NCBI RefSeq assembly: GCF_000647975.1
Contig: NZ_JFKE01000001.1
Location: 124,001 to 188,000, forward strand
From: Actibacterium mucosum KCTC 23349
GTDB taxonomy: Bacteria > Pseudomonadota > Alphaproteobacteria > Rhodobacterales > Rhodobacteraceae
Direction: 5' to 3'
Length of the DNA stretch: 64,000 nucleotides
The notes beneath the pieces were generated by a model. That model was not told where the DNA came from, searched no databases, and worked only from the letters and a program-made list of their open reading frames with translations. A program made the translations under genes and the position numbers. How positions within the stretch are numbered: the first letter of the stretch is position 1; each line of letters begins with the position of its first letter. Of this stretch, positions 8,083 through 17,992 are shown one piece after another.

Positions 8083-9306
8083 ATGGATGACGTGGAAAAA
8101 GATAAGGAAATTCAGCAGGCTGAGCGTGTGAACCTGCATCTGCGGGGGTCCAACCTGTCTGGTGTTCGCGCACATAACGAGCGCCTGATTCTTTCGCTTG
8201 TCCGGCAGAAAGGCACGATGACCAAGGCCGAGATCTCGCGAAATTCGGGTCTGTCTGCGCAGACAGCCTCGGTAATCACGCGACAGCTTGAGGCTGACGG
8301 CCTACTGCAACGCCATACACCGATCCGGGGGCGCGTGGGGCAGCCATCCACACCGCTTTCGATCGCTGCAGACGGGGCCTATTTTGCCGGGCTAAAGATT
8401 GGACGACGCAGTTTGGACCTGGTCATTGTCGATTTTTTGGGCAACCCGGTGGCGCGGCGACGGCGCCTGCATTCCTATCCGACACCTGCCAAAGTCATCG
8501 ACTTTATTGCGACGGAATTGCCCGATGCCGTCAACGAAATGGCAGCGGCAAGCCGACCCAAGCTACAGGGGCTGGGCATCGCGATGCCATTCGAGCTGTG
8601 GAATTGGATGCCTGCGGACGAAGCCCCGCCCGAAGAAATGATCGCATGGAAAGATTGCGACATTGCAGCCGAGTTAGGGGCCACGACCGGCCTGCCAGTT
8701 TCGGTCCGCAACGACGCAACGGCGGCTTGCGAGGCGGAACTTGTCTTTGGCAAATCAGACCGGCCGCGCGACTTTCTGTATCTCTATTTCGGGTATTTCA
8801 TTGGCGGCGGCCTGGTTCTGGATGGTCGGCTTTTTGCAGGCCCCACGGGGAACGCGGCCGGCGTTGGACCGATGCCGGTCATTGGCCCTGACCGCCGGAT
8901 GACCCGCCTGATGAAGGTCGCATCCTTGTCGACTTTGGAAAACGCACTGAAAGAAGCCGGGATTGATACAGATCAGCTTTGGCGCGATCCCAGTCGGTGG
9001 AACCTGCCCGACAGCCTTTTGTCACAATGGATCGACGGCTGTGCTGGTGCCATTGCCTCGGCTACCTTAAGTGCGGCGACCATACTTGAACTCGACGCGG
9101 TCTTCATTGACGGTTGGATCCCCGAGGACATCCGTGCGCGTCTTGTGGAGGCTGCGCAAACGCGGCTGCAAAGTCTCGATCTGGCAGGCATTGCGGCACC
9201 ACGTTACCTGCCCGGTTCAATTGGCGCAGATGCACGGTCATTGGGTGGCGCGGCAACCGCATTGTCGACCCGGTACCTTGTTGATCAGAACGCGTTGTTC
9301 ACCTAA
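8083..9306 (+). CDS. frcR: ROK-family transcriptional regulator (FrcR-like)
   Basis: About 407 residues. An N-terminal winged helix (KAEISRNSGLSAQTASVITRQLEADGLL, residues about 45-75) is joined to a ROK sugar-kinase-like domain with LGIAMPFELW, VRNDATAACEAELVFG and YFGYFIGGGLVLDG. The CxCGxxGC zinc motif of classical ROK proteins is not apparent. I chose the ATG giving MDDVEKDKE over a TTG 23 codons upstream, because that TTG falls on the palindrome. By position it should sense fructose or another sugar and repress frcBCAK. Divergence from frcB and a 12-base palindrome between them support this. Confidence 0.82.
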   Translation: MDDVEKDKEIQQAERVNLHLRGSNLSGVRAHNERLILSLVRQKGTMTKAEISRNSGLSAQTASVITRQLEADGLLQRHTPIRGRVGQPSTPLSIAADGAYFAGLKIGRRSLDLVIVDFLGNPVARRRRLHSYPTPAKVIDFIATELPDAVNEMAAASRPKLQGLGIAMPFELWNWMPADEAPPEEMIAWKDCDIAAELGATTGLPVSVRNDATAACEAELVFGKSDRPRDFLYLYFGYFIGGGLVLDGRLFAGPTGNAAGVGPMPVIGPDRRMTRLMKVASLSTLENALKEAGIDTDQLWRDPSRWNLPDSLLSQWIDGCAGAIASATLSAATILELDAVFIDGWIPEDIRARLVEAAQTRLQSLDLAGIAAPRYLPGSIGADARSLGGAATALSTRYLVDQNALFT

Positions 9307-9425
9307 TGCATCAAAGCCAACTTTTTGGTCAAAAACCGTGGTATTTTCCCCCGTTTTGCCAAAAAAGACCCTGATTGCAGTGGGTATTCCTCCGGGGGGC
9401 TGATAACATTCGGGCAGAGGTATTA

Positions 9426-10181
9426 ATGACTGAACACAGCTTGACCGCGTTTGCCCTGCCTGAGGGCGTTTTGTCCTCGCTCCCTTCCGGCTCCGTGAAG
9501 GTTGTGGTGGACGAACTGGGCCGCCGCATTGCCGATCAGGTGTATCCTGTCGGCGAAACTATTCCGATGGAATCCGAGCTGATTCCGTTGTTCGGAGTGT
9601 CCCGTACCGTGGTCCGCGAAGCGATCAAAGTTCTGACCGCCAAAGGTATGCTGCGCACTGCAAGGCGGTACGGAACACGCGTGTGCGCGTTTGAAAATTG
9701 GCACCTATTGGACCCGGACGTCATTCGTTGGCACGGGCCCAACAGCCCCATGTCGTCGCGCATCTACGCAGAATCTACGGAAATGCGCTGCATATTCGAA
9801 CCTCAGGCCGCCGGATTGGCCGCTATCAATGCTACGGACGAGCAGCGGCAGACGATCTTGCTGGCAGCTCGTCACATTCGGCCGGATGATGCACAACCCG
9901 ACCAGATGATTGCAGCCGACTTTGCCTTTCATGCGACCATTCTTGACGCAACCGGTAACATAATGCTCAGCCAGCTGCAGGGCCTGATCCTTGCGCTGTT
10001 GCAGTTTTCGTATCCAACCGGGGCAAGCGCCGTACCGGACGAAAAGGTGTCACGACGCAACCACATCGCAGTGGCAGAATGCATTATGGCGCGCGACGCA
10101 GAAGGCGCGCGTGACAAGATGCAGGCGATGCTGAACCAGAACCAGATTGTCGCGGAAAAGATGGTGCTGCGGCGCGGGTAG
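9426..10181 (+). CDS. FadR-subfamily GntR transcriptional regulator
   Basis: The 251-residue product has an N-terminal winged helix-turn-helix (PMESELIPLFGVSRTVVREAIKVL and a basic wing) and a C-terminal all-helical FCD ligand domain with the metal-ligand type pattern DFAFHATILDATGN and a later His in RRNHIAV. AGAGG five bases before the ATG fixes the start. It converges with the sugar-acid dehydratase gene 17 bases away. FadR-type regulators of this kind often control sugar-acid (galactonate, glucuronate) catabolism, so it may regulate the neighbouring operon or its dehydratase branch; that is inference. Confidence 0.82.
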   Translation: MTEHSLTAFALPEGVLSSLPSGSVKVVVDELGRRIADQVYPVGETIPMESELIPLFGVSRTVVREAIKVLTAKGMLRTARRYGTRVCAFENWHLLDPDVIRWHGPNSPMSSRIYAESTEMRCIFEPQAAGLAAINATDEQRQTILLAARHIRPDDAQPDQMIAADFAFHATILDATGNIMLSQLQGLILALLQFSYPTGASAVPDEKVSRRNHIAVAECIMARDAEGARDKMQAMLNQNQIVAEKMVLRRG

Positions 10182-10198
10182 GCGCCACAGCGGTTTTC

Positions 10199-11332
10199 TT
10201 ACCAGTTGGCGAACGAGCCGTCTTCGCGATGCAGGATCGGCAAGTGTTCGTGTTCAAACGGGTAGTTTTCAAGGAACTCGGGGTGGAAATCGATACCCAG
10301 CCCCGGCTTGCCTTCGCAGTTCAGGTACCCGTCTTCCCAGATCTGATCGGTGGTCACCAGATCCGGCAGGCTTTCGCCCGGTCGTTTGGGCAATTCCTGC
10401 ACCAACACGTTGGGCGAGGCCAGGTTCAGGTGCAGACACGCCGCTGACGACACCGGCCCGATCGGGTTGTGTACTGCCAGGTCAACCATATGTGCCTCGG
10501 ACAAGGCGGCGATCTTGCGGCCTTCGGTAATGCCACCGGCAATGCACAGATCCACGCGGGCATAATCGATTAGCCCATCGCGGATCACGTCCGCAAACAT
10601 CCACTTGCTGGCAAATTGCTCGCCTACCGCCATCGGGGCGCTGGTTTGACCGCGCAGGGTTTTGTAGCCGCCGTAATATTCGCTGCGCAGCGCATCTTCG
10701 ATAAACATCGGGCGGTACTGTTCCACCGCGCGGCAGAAATACGCGGCCTCGGCCGGGGTCAGCTTGGTATGCGCGTCGAAACAAAGCTCGATATCGGGGC
10801 CAAGCTCGGTGCGCAGCAGACGGAATTCCTCGATGGCTTTCTCAACCGCCCACGCTCCGCGCATCACCATGTCGTCTTTGTAGGACGGCTCCCACCGGAT
10901 TGCTTTCCAACCGTCGGCCACCCGCTCTTTTGCGCGCTCCAAAGTGTCTTGCGGCGTCGCGCCACCAATGTGGCAATAGGTCAGAACCTTATCGCGCGTC
11001 CGACCACCCAGCAATTCATAGACAGGCACGCCCAGCGCCTTGCCCTTGATGTCCCACAGCGCGATATCAATTGCGGCGATGGCCGAGGACAGCACCTGAC
11101 CCGACGGGTGAAAACCCGACCGCCACATGGTTTGCCAATGGTGTTCGATCTTGAATGGGTCCTGCCCGATCAAAAGCGAAGAAAGGTCGCGCACCATGCC
11201 CGAAACGGCGTACTCACGGCTGGTCAGGCCGCTTTCGCCCACGCCGTAGATGCCTTCGTCGGTGACAACTTCGACGAATAGCATCGTGCGCCACTCTTTC
11301 AGGATGTGGGTGCGGATTTCCGTGATTTTCAT
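10199..11332 (-). CDS. Enolase-superfamily sugar-acid dehydratase (mannonate/galactonate dehydratase-like)
   Basis: The 377-residue protein has the mandelate-racemase/enolase fold: an N-terminal capping domain (MKITEIRTHIL to LLIGQDPF) and a barrel with metal ligands Asp186 (CFDAH), Glu212 (IEDAL) and Glu238 (GEQFAS). His188 and His288 (VHNPIGP) are candidate acid/base residues. There is no KxK motif on the second strand, which argues against muconate-lactonizing or glucarate dehydratase types. The C-terminal ILHREDGSFANW resembles the mannonate dehydratase end. It likely dehydrates an aldonic acid to a 2-keto-3-deoxy acid. It is the last gene of the transporter/xylosidase operon and overlaps the dehydrogenase gene by four bases. 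Confidence 0.8.
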   Translation of the reverse strand: MKITEIRTHILKEWRTMLFVEVVTDEGIYGVGESGLTSREYAVSGMVRDLSSLLIGQDPFKIEHHWQTMWRSGFHPSGQVLSSAIAAIDIALWDIKGKALGVPVYELLGGRTRDKVLTYCHIGGATPQDTLERAKERVADGWKAIRWEPSYKDDMVMRGAWAVEKAIEEFRLLRTELGPDIELCFDAHTKLTPAEAAYFCRAVEQYRPMFIEDALRSEYYGGYKTLRGQTSAPMAVGEQFASKWMFADVIRDGLIDYARVDLCIAGGITEGRKIAALSEAHMVDLAVHNPIGPVSSAACLHLNLASPNVLVQELPKRPGESLPDLVTTDQIWEDGYLNCEGKPGLGIDFHPEFLENYPFEHEHLPILHREDGSFANW

Positions 11333-12213
11333 AGCAACTCACCAGTTTCGGGGTCGCGCCCCAGCACGCTGGCCCAGGAATGTTTCGGAGCCCAGCCCAG
11401 TTCGCGCTTGGCTTTTTCGCTGGTTAGAAACGCCTCGCGGCCCTTCGCGCCCGCATGCACTTTCAGACCGGGCCAGACCTGTTCAACGATCTCGCGGGTC
11501 GAGATGTTCATGATGTTGTCGTCTGCCGCGATGGTATAAACATTCGCGCCGGTCAGATCGGTGATCAGCGACAGGCGCACGGCCTCGGCACTGTCTTCGC
11601 AATGGATGTAACCCCAGGTGTTGAAGCGGCGCGAGTTCACATCGCCCCAATAGCCGGGGATGGACTGGAAGTTCTGCGGGTGATCGGGATCATCGTACAG
11701 AACATTCGACAGGCGCAGCCCGACAAACACCATGTCGTACAGGTTAGCCATCATCTCGGCCACGTCTTCGGTCGCGGCTTTCGAGATGGCATAAGCCGTT
11801 TGTGGAGTGCGGGCGACATCTTCGGTGGCGGGCACCTCCAACGGGGCGTTTTCCATGAACGGAAAACCGAAAATGGTTTCCGAACTGGCCCAGACCACAC
11901 GCTTGATGCCCAGCGCCATTGCGGCGTTGAAGGCGTTGAAACAGGCAACCGTGTTGTTGTTGAACCGGTCCGCGCCTTCAAAATGGTCGTCATCGGGGCG
12001 CGGATCGCCGGCGAAATGCACCAATGCATCGCACCCTTCCATCGCGGCCAACACGGCCTTGTAATCCGTCATCTCAACTTCGATGAACGGACAATGCTGT
12101 TCCTTGGGGGCCTTGATATCAAGGTTCACGCATTCGTACCCGTGTTTCAACAGGTGCAAAATGACTGCGTTTCCAGCGCCGCCGGAACCTCCCGTTACGC
12201 AAATCTTTTTCAT
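11329..12213 (-). CDS. NAD(P)-dependent sugar epimerase/dehydrogenase (extended SDR)
   Basis: The 294-residue protein is an extended short-chain dehydrogenase: Rossmann motif TGGSGGAG at residues 7-14, the SSETIFG strand, and catalytic YAISK (YxxxK). The family includes UDP-sugar epimerases and uronate or aldose dehydrogenases. Placed between a xylosidase/ABC importer and a sugar-acid dehydratase, the more useful role is oxidation of an imported sugar or uronic acid to a lactone or acid that the dehydratase then uses. That pathway is inference. Its stop overlaps the dehydratase start by four bases, and the ATPase gene lies four bases upstream. Confidence 0.75.
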   Translation of the reverse strand: MKKICVTGGSGGAGNAVILHLLKHGYECVNLDIKAPKEQHCPFIEVEMTDYKAVLAAMEGCDALVHFAGDPRPDDDHFEGADRFNNNTVACFNAFNAAMALGIKRVVWASSETIFGFPFMENAPLEVPATEDVARTPQTAYAISKAATEDVAEMMANLYDMVFVGLRLSNVLYDDPDHPQNFQSIPGYWGDVNSRRFNTWGYIHCEDSAEAVRLSLITDLTGANVYTIAADDNIMNISTREIVEQVWPGLKVHAGAKGREAFLTSEKAKRELGWAPKHSWASVLGRDPETGELL

Positions 12214-12217
12214 AGTA

Positions 12218-13222
12218 TTAAGCTCTTGTTACGCTGCCATCATCGGCAAACAGGTGAATCGACCCCGCACGTGGGGTCATGAAAATATCGTCGCCGGCGT
12301 TCATGTTGACCTCGCCCGGCACCCGGACGGTCAGCGAGCCGGCCTGTTCTGCCTCGACATAGGCCACAGTGTCCGAACCCAGGTGTTCCACATGGCGCAG
12401 CCGGCCTTTCCAGGCGCCGGCATCGGGCGATACATCGATATGTTCCGGCCGCACACCCAGCACCTTGGCGCCTTTCTCGGCCGCAATCGGGCCTTCGATC
12501 AGGTTCATCTTGGGTGACCCGATGAAACCCGCCACAAACGGATTGTCGGGGGCGTTGTACAGGTCCATCGGGCGACCAACCTGTTGGATGATACCGGCCT
12601 TCATGATCACGATCTGGTCGGCCATGGTCATCGCCTCGACCTGGTCGTGGGTCACGTAAATCATCGTGGCGTCCAGTTTCGAGTGCAGTTCGGCCAGTTC
12701 CACCCGCATCTGGGTACGCAGCGCGGCGTCGAGGTTCGACAGCGGTTCGTCGAACAGGAACACTTTGGGTTTGCGCACAATCGACCGGCCAATGGCAACA
12801 CGCTGACGTTGACCACCCGAAAGCTGCTTGGGCTTGCGGTCCAACAGCGGGCCCAATTGCAGGATCTCGGCGGCTTCGTCGACGCGTGCATCGATTTCCG
12901 CCTTGGGGGTTTTGGCCAGTTTCAGACCAAAGCCGATGTTTTGGCGCACCGTCATGTGGGGGTACAGTGCGTAAGACTGGAACACCATCGCGATGCCGCG
13001 ATCCGACGGTTCGGCGTGGGTAACGTCTTCGCCCCCAATGGTGATCGAACCGGCGCTGACCTCTTCCAGCCCTGCGATCATGCGCAGCAGCGTGGATTTA
13101 CCGCAGCCCGACGGGCCAACCAGCACCGAAAAGGACCGGTTCGGGACGGTCAGGCTGAGGTTCGGAATCACCTCGACCGTGCCAAAAGTTTTGTTTACGC
13201 CAGTGATCTGAACTTCAGCCAT
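12218..13222 (-). CDS. CUT1 (MalK/UgpC-type) sugar ABC transporter ATP-binding protein
   Basis: The 334-residue product has an ABC ATPase domain (Walker [10 protein letters not shown], signature [13 protein letters not shown], Walker [13 protein letters not shown], switch YVTHD) and a C-terminal TOBE regulatory domain ([10 protein letters not shown]). AGAGGA ahead of the ATG and an eight-base overlap with the GH43 gene set the start. It is the only MalK-type ATPase in an operon with two complete pairs of CUT1 permeases and two binding proteins, so it probably energises both importers. Sharing one MalK-type ATPase between several CUT1 importers is known in other bacteria. Confidence 0.92.
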   Translation of the reverse strand: MAEVQITGVNKTFGTVEVIPNLSLTVPNRSFSVLVGPSGCGKSTLLRMIAGLEEVSAGSITIGGEDVTHAEPSDRGIAMVFQSYALYPHMTVRQNIGFGLKLAKTPKAEIDARVDEAAEILQLGPLLDRKPKQLSGGQRQRVAIGRSIVRKPKVFLFDEPLSNLDAALRTQMRVELAELHSKLDATMIYVTHDQVEAMTMADQIVIMKAGIIQQVGRPMDLYNAPDNPFVAGFIGSPKMNLIEGPIAAEKGAKVLGVRPEHIDVSPDAGAWKGRLRHVEHLGSDTVAYVEAEQAGSLTVRVPGEVNMNAGDDIFMTPRAGSIHLFADDGSVTRA

Positions 13223-14804
13223 CGTTGCGTTCCTCTTTTCTGTTCTTGTAGGCAAAGCGGCTGAAATCGGCTGTCCAGGCCGTGCCGCTGTTGTCTTGGG
13301 CAGCCATGCCCACAAATGCTCCGGTGAAACAGGCGTGTTCGCCACGCCCACCCTCGTCGGACAAAGCCGACGCATCCAGTTTGGGCCCAATCGGCGCCCA
13401 GGTGCCGCCGGCAATCCGCCAACGGAATTGCAGAACCGTCAGGTCCACGTCCACGCCCAGCTCAACAGGGCCGTCGGGGATGGGGTAACCTTCGCCCAGC
13501 GGCAGGGACACATGGCCATCGGGCCAAGCGCCTGCGCAGCTTTGGATACCCAGCACCCGGCGGCCATCATCATCGCGCGAGACATGCAGATAGTGGAACT
13601 GCGTGCTGTTGTAATAGGCGGTCAGACCGGCCTGTGTCTTGTAGTCGCGCGGGTCGCAGTCCAGCGCGCATTCGGCGCTGTAGCGCCAACCGGTTTGGCG
13701 GCGAGCCACCAGCGCGCTTTCGTACAGCGAGCCGATGCTTTCGCGCCCGATCAGCCGCAGATGACCCTCGTGCGCGGTGGTGTCGAACAGGCGTTCGGGT
13801 TCGGGCGTGCGCAGCCACTGGAAATCCGGATGCAGCTTGGCGCCGAAGGCATAGACGACATCATCGTCGGCAAAACCATCCGTGGCCACGTCATAGCGCG
13901 CCTTGTCCAACGTCAGCCAGCCGTCATCGGTCCACTCCACCTGCGCAATCGCGGTTTCGCGACCCAGCGGGGACCGGCGCGTGCCCGGCAACGGCCTCGA
14001 GCACAGGAAAGTGTGCCAGAAGGTGCCATCGGGCGCCTCGATATACTGGCCGTGGCCGGTGCGTTGCAGCGGTTCATCCGGCGCATCGGCTGCGGTGATC
14101 AGATAGGATTTGTCACCAACCTCGTACGGGCCATCGATGTTGCGCGACCGGGCATAGGTCACCACGTGGTTATACCCGGTGCCGCCTTCGGCCAGCGTCA
14201 GGTAATACCACCCGTCGCGTTTGAAGATATGCGGCCCTTCGGTGCAGTCCTTCTTGGTCCGGGTAAAGATCCGCTTGATCGGGCCAACCAGCCGTCGCGC
14301 GTCGTGGTCGTATTCCTGCAGAACGATGCCACCGAAGAAACTCCGCCCCGGCAACTGCCCGCGATAATCCCAATCCATGTTCACATGCCATTTGCGGCCA
14401 TCGTCGTCATGAAAGATCGACGCATCGAAGCCGCTGGAGTTCAGGTAAACCGGCTCGGACCATGGCCCCTCGATACTCGGGGCAGTGGTGACGTAGTTGT
14501 GGGTGTCCTTGTAGTTGCCGTTATACCGTTTCACGTCGGTATAGACCAACCAGAACAGCCCGTCGGCATAGCTGAGGCACGGCGCCCAGACGCCGCAGCT
14601 GTCAGGCTCGCCCCGCATGTCCAGCAGGCTGGCCCGGTCCAAAGGCCGCGACACCAGCCGCCAGTTCTGCAGGTCTTCCGAGGCGTTGATCTCGACCCCC
14701 GGGAACCACTCGAATGTCGAGGTGGCCACGTAATACGTGCCGCCCACCCGGCAGATCGAGGGATCGGGGTGAAAGCCCGGAAGGATTGGATTGGTAATCC
14801 TCAT
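13215..14804 (-). CDS. GH43 beta-xylosidase (XynB-like, subfamily 11 type)
   Basis: The 529-residue protein matches two-domain GH43 beta-xylosidases in length and motifs. A five-bladed propeller carries the catalytic base Asp14 (GFHPDPS), the pKa modulator Asp127 (FDASIF) and the acid Glu189 (CTEGPH). A C-terminal beta-sandwich follows from about residue 330. It should release xylose, possibly arabinose, from xylo-oligosaccharides. No signal peptide is present, so it acts in the cytoplasm on oligosaccharides imported by the flanking CUT1 systems. Its ATG overlaps the upstream permease stop as ATGA. This is the strongest clue that the importers handle xylan fragments. Confidence 0.9.
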   Translation of the reverse strand: MRITNPILPGFHPDPSICRVGGTYYVATSTFEWFPGVEINASEDLQNWRLVSRPLDRASLLDMRGEPDSCGVWAPCLSYADGLFWLVYTDVKRYNGNYKDTHNYVTTAPSIEGPWSEPVYLNSSGFDASIFHDDDGRKWHVNMDWDYRGQLPGRSFFGGIVLQEYDHDARRLVGPIKRIFTRTKKDCTEGPHIFKRDGWYYLTLAEGGTGYNHVVTYARSRNIDGPYEVGDKSYLITAADAPDEPLQRTGHGQYIEAPDGTFWHTFLCSRPLPGTRRSPLGRETAIAQVEWTDDGWLTLDKARYDVATDGFADDDVVYAFGAKLHPDFQWLRTPEPERLFDTTAHEGHLRLIGRESIGSLYESALVARRQTGWRYSAECALDCDPRDYKTQAGLTAYYNSTQFHYLHVSRDDDGRRVLGIQSCAGAWPDGHVSLPLGEGYPIPDGPVELGVDVDLTVLQFRWRIAGGTWAPIGPKLDASALSDEGGRGEHACFTGAFVGMAAQDNSGTAWTADFSRFAYKNRKEERNDG

Positions 14805-15622
14805 CCTTTCACCGCCCCACCGGTCAAGCCGGCCACGATGTATTTCTGCGCGGCAAGGAAGAACACAACGGCCGGCGCCAGCGTGGCCGATACGAATGCC
14901 AGCGTGCGGTTCCACTCGGCCGCATACTCGCCGCGGTAATCCATCGCGCCCAGCGTCCAGGTATAGCCCTCGCGGTCGTTCAGCATGATCAGCGGCAGCA
15001 GATAGTTGTTCCAGCTTTGTACAAAAACAAAGGTGGCAATCGTCGCCAGGATCGGCGTGCTGAGCGGCAAGGTAAAGCGCCAGAAGAACTGGATATACCC
15101 GCAGCCATCGACACGTGCGGCGTCAAACAGCTCTTCCGGCATCTGCGCAAAGAAGGTGCGGAAGAACATGATCGAAAACGCCAGACCAAACCCAACCTGC
15201 GGCAACACAACGCCCCACGGTGTGTCCAGAATGCCCAGATCGCGCACTGTCAGGAACAGCGGCATGATCGCGGCGGCAAAGGGAAACATCAGCCCCAGCA
15301 ACAGGTAGTTGAACAAAAAGCGCGAGCCGAAAAAGCGTACCTGCGCAAAGGCATAGGCGCACATCGAGCCAAGTACCAATGTCAAAACGACGGTCATGAT
15401 CGAGATCAGGAACGAGTTCCAAAGATACCGCCAAAATTGTGCGTCACCCAGGATCTCGCCATAGAACTGCAGATCCCATTCTTGCGGCAACCCAAACGGC
15501 GACACCCGCAATTCGCCATTGGATTTAAATCCCCCCAGGATCGTCGCCAGCAAAGGCACAACGATCAAGCTGGAGACAAACAAAAGGAAGATGATGCGGC
15601 CGGATTCTTTCCACGAAAACAT
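14801..15622 (-). CDS. CUT1 sugar ABC transporter permease, MalG type (module 1)
   Basis: The 273-residue product has six hydrophobic segments, a short cytoplasmic N-terminus and the EAA-loop motif FDAARVDGCGYIQFFWRF that docks on the ATPase. Its last 17 residues, [17 protein letters not shown], are identical to those of the MalG-type permease encoded at 17993-18823, and the gene-end DNA is nearly identical, pointing to tandem duplication. It pairs with the MalF-type permease one base upstream. It should carry oligosaccharide across the inner membrane, probably xylo-oligosaccharide given the xylosidase gene overlapping its stop. Confidence 0.9.
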   Translation of the reverse strand: MFSWKESGRIIFLLFVSSLIVVPLLATILGGFKSNGELRVSPFGLPQEWDLQFYGEILGDAQFWRYLWNSFLISIMTVVLTLVLGSMCAYAFAQVRFFGSRFLFNYLLLGLMFPFAAAIMPLFLTVRDLGILDTPWGVVLPQVGFGLAFSIMFFRTFFAQMPEELFDAARVDGCGYIQFFWRFTLPLSTPILATIATFVFVQSWNNYLLPLIMLNDREGYTWTLGAMDYRGEYAAEWNRTLAFVSATLAPAVVFFLAAQKYIVAGLTGGAVKG

Positions 15623-15623
15623 C

Positions 15624-16583
15624 TTATTGCCCCCGCTGCACGGTATTGCGGTAAACCAGCGCGAAGATCACGCCGACAGCGAACAGGAAAACACCCACGG
15701 CCGAGCCGAAGCCGACATTCAGGCGGATGAAGCCAAAGTTATAAAGATAGCTCACCAACGTATGCGAGCTGTTCGAAGGTCCACCAGCCGTCATAGGCAT
15801 CACAAGGTCGAACACCTGCAAGCCACCCAGCACGGAGTAGAAGATCGAAATCGTGATCGCCGGCCACAGCAGCGGGATCTGGATATAGACCGCCTTTTGC
15901 ACCGTCTTGGCGCCGTCAATCGATGCGGCCTCAAGCATCTCGCGGCTGATTGATTGCAGCCCCGCGATGTAGATCATCATGTGAAAACCAAAATACTTCC
16001 AAACGATAACCGCCAGGATCGAGTAGAACGCCCATGGTTTTTCCGCCAATGGGAAGAACGCTTCTTCCATCCCCATAAGGTCGGATATCCATTTTGACAG
16101 CCCGTAGTTGCCGTCAAGTACGAAGCTGAAAATCAGGCCCGTCGCCACCTCTGCCATGATATAGGGAAGAAAGAAGATCAACCGAAAGACCGTGTTGATG
16201 CGGCTGTTGTTGTAAATCATCAGCGCCAATAGCAAAGCGATGGGCAACTGGATGATCAGCGACACCGCGATGACCAGAATTGTGTTTTTGAACGCCGTTT
16301 GGAAGGCCGAGTGACCCGAAAAACGGTCAAAGTTCTGAGCCCCGATCCAGGTGCCGAAATCGCGCCCGGTATCCTCGTTGAATGCCCACGGCGCAGGACC
16401 GTAGCCCGACCATTTGTAGGGGGCGAAGAAGCCCGCCTGCAGCATCGGCAGCATCACGAAAATCGTGAACACGACAATGGCGGGCGGCACGAAGATCACC
16501 AGCATGCGCAGCTGGCCGTTTGCCATCATCCGTTGCCACGCTGAAGGCGGCCGGATCGTGATATGGTCGTCGGCGGTGGTCAT
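15624..16583 (-). CDS. CUT1 sugar ABC transporter permease, MalF type (module 1)
   Basis: The 319-residue product has a hydrophilic N-terminal segment, six membrane segments, a periplasmic loop after the first helix and the EAA loop LEAASIDGAKTVQKAVYIQIP split around DGA. The methionine giving MTTADDHIT is preferred, with GGAAAG at suitable spacing, over one 12 codons upstream. It follows its binding protein after an 85-base gap containing a strong hairpin. It forms the heterodimeric channel with the 14801-15622 product. It parallels the permease at 18820-19758 in organisation and motifs. Confidence 0.88.
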   Translation of the reverse strand: MTTADDHITIRPPSAWQRMMANGQLRMLVIFVPPAIVVFTIFVMLPMLQAGFFAPYKWSGYGPAPWAFNEDTGRDFGTWIGAQNFDRFSGHSAFQTAFKNTILVIAVSLIIQLPIALLLALMIYNNSRINTVFRLIFFLPYIMAEVATGLIFSFVLDGNYGLSKWISDLMGMEEAFFPLAEKPWAFYSILAVIVWKYFGFHMMIYIAGLQSISREMLEAASIDGAKTVQKAVYIQIPLLWPAITISIFYSVLGGLQVFDLVMPMTAGGPSNSSHTLVSYLYNFGFIRLNVGFGSAVGVFLFAVGVIFALVYRNTVQRGQ

Positions 16584-16606
16584 TTCCTGTCTTTCCGTTG
16601 GAAGGT

Positions 16607-16635
16607 TGCCCTGCCCCAAATCGTGGGGCAGGGCA
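16607..16635 (-). repeat. Intercistronic hairpin after binding-protein gene (module 1)
   Basis: TGCCCTGCCCCA and TGGGGCAGGGCA form a perfect 12-pair stem with a five-base loop, in the gap between the binding-protein stop and the permease start. There is no T run on the transcript side, so it fits a 3'-end stabilising or partial attenuating element rather than a full terminator. Confidence 0.65.
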
Positions 16636-16668
16636 GTGTTATGGGGAGATCATCAGGTCAGTGAGCGA

Positions 16669-17922
16669 TCACTGGAACTGACGGGTTTCTTCCAGCTGGG
16701 CCGCGGCCTCGGCCGGAGTGATGTCGCCGGTCGCCATCTGAGCGGACACGTCGTTGATCGCACCGCCCAGGGTCGAACCAAAGAACTGGTCCAGGAACAG
16801 CTGGTGGTAGGTCGAAGCACCACCAATGGCGGCGAACTGCTTCAGGATCACGTCTTCAACCAGACCACCTGCCGACGGCACGGTGGGGATATATACGCCC
16901 TCGGTTGCCGCACGTTTCTGCGCCTCGACACCCATGAAGGTTTTCAGGAAGTCGATGGCCTCGTCCGGTGCGTTCTTGGTCAGAACAAAGCCCGAAGCCC
17001 CACCCAGCGTGTCGGTGATGGCGCCTTTGCCACCCTCAATCATCGGGAAGGGGATCACGCCCAGCTGGTCGTCGGTCAGACCACCGTTCGAGGCGGCACC
17101 CCGGCTGGCGCCCAGATCCCAGTCACCCATCAGGTGGAACAGGCTGCCACCGTCGCCCCACAGACCGGTTGCGGCGTCGTATTTCACGCCCATAAAGCCC
17201 GGCTGGAACGGATCCATCTCGATCAGGCGCACATATTCTTCACCTGCGCGCACCCAGTCAGCATTGTCAAAACCACCGTTTTCACCGGCAGCCGACGCGG
17301 CCATGCCTTCCTGACCCATGATGCGCATAGCAATCAGCGAGTAGAAGAAGTGCAGCGGCCACTTGTCCTGACCACCCACGACGAACGGTGTAACGCCCGC
17401 GTCTTTGGCGGCTTTCACCTGATCCAGCAGATCGTCATAGGTCTGAATGGCGGTCGGGTCTACGCCAACCTGTTTGGCCAGGTCTTTGTTGTACCATATC
17501 GCCACGTTCTGCGAGGCCTCGGGCGCGCCATAGAACTTGCCGTTATAGCTCAGCGCGGCCATACCGCCGGCCGACAGGTCTTGTTGCCACTCGGCCACGA
17601 CATCTTCGGGCAGAGCACGCAGGAAACCCTGATCAGCCTGCTCGTAGAACACGCCGCCCGACCAGCTGAAGAACATGTCGGGTGCAGCATCCGACTGCAG
17701 CAGCGTCGGCAGTTTCTGCTTGAACGCTTCGTCTTCCATGAACTCCAGGTTCACGGTCACGCCGGGGTTTGCGGCGTTATAGGCGGCAACTGTATCTTCA
17801 TACAGCGTGCGCCAGTTTTCGCTGTCGCGGTTGATCGACAACACGTTCACTTCGACTTCTGCAGACGCCATGCCTGCGGTCAGTGCAACGGCCGAGGCCA
17901 GAGTTAGGTTTACGAATTTCAT
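16669..17922 (-). CDS. CUT1 sugar ABC transporter substrate-binding protein (module 1)
   Basis: The 417-residue extracellular solute-binding protein (MalE/UgpB family 1) has a signal peptide ending ASA at residue 21. The mature part contains the family segment FKQKLPTLLQSDAAPDMFF and typical aromatic sugar-stacking positions. A closely parallel segment (FKVKLPTLLQSKGKPDLFF) occurs in the second binding protein at 19848-21104, so the two are paralogues. The GGAGG-like Shine-Dalgarno precedes ATG directly. The ligand is probably an oligosaccharide from plant or algal polymers, by operon context with GH43. Confidence 0.9.
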   Translation of the reverse strand: MKFVNLTLASAVALTAGMASAEVEVNVLSINRDSENWRTLYEDTVAAYNAANPGVTVNLEFMEDEAFKQKLPTLLQSDAAPDMFFSWSGGVFYEQADQGFLRALPEDVVAEWQQDLSAGGMAALSYNGKFYGAPEASQNVAIWYNKDLAKQVGVDPTAIQTYDDLLDQVKAAKDAGVTPFVVGGQDKWPLHFFYSLIAMRIMGQEGMAASAAGENGGFDNADWVRAGEEYVRLIEMDPFQPGFMGVKYDAATGLWGDGGSLFHLMGDWDLGASRGAASNGGLTDDQLGVIPFPMIEGGKGAITDTLGGASGFVLTKNAPDEAIDFLKTFMGVEAQKRAATEGVYIPTVPSAGGLVEDVILKQFAAIGGASTYHQLFLDQFFGSTLGGAINDVSAQMATGDITPAEAAAQLEETRQFQ

Positions 17923-17992
17923 TTACTTCCTCCTGTCGTAAATGGTCTGGGTTTTTTATGGGCGCCGCACGCCAATTGGGTGACGTGTGGGC

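Noticed and set aside
13296-14939. Long open frame on the plus strand opposite the GH43 gene
   Set aside because: It has no recognisable motif and arises from GC-rich codon bias opposite a clear GH43 gene. Similar shadows at 37318-39396 (opposite nasA) and 48244-50097 (opposite the RND gene) were dropped for the same reason.
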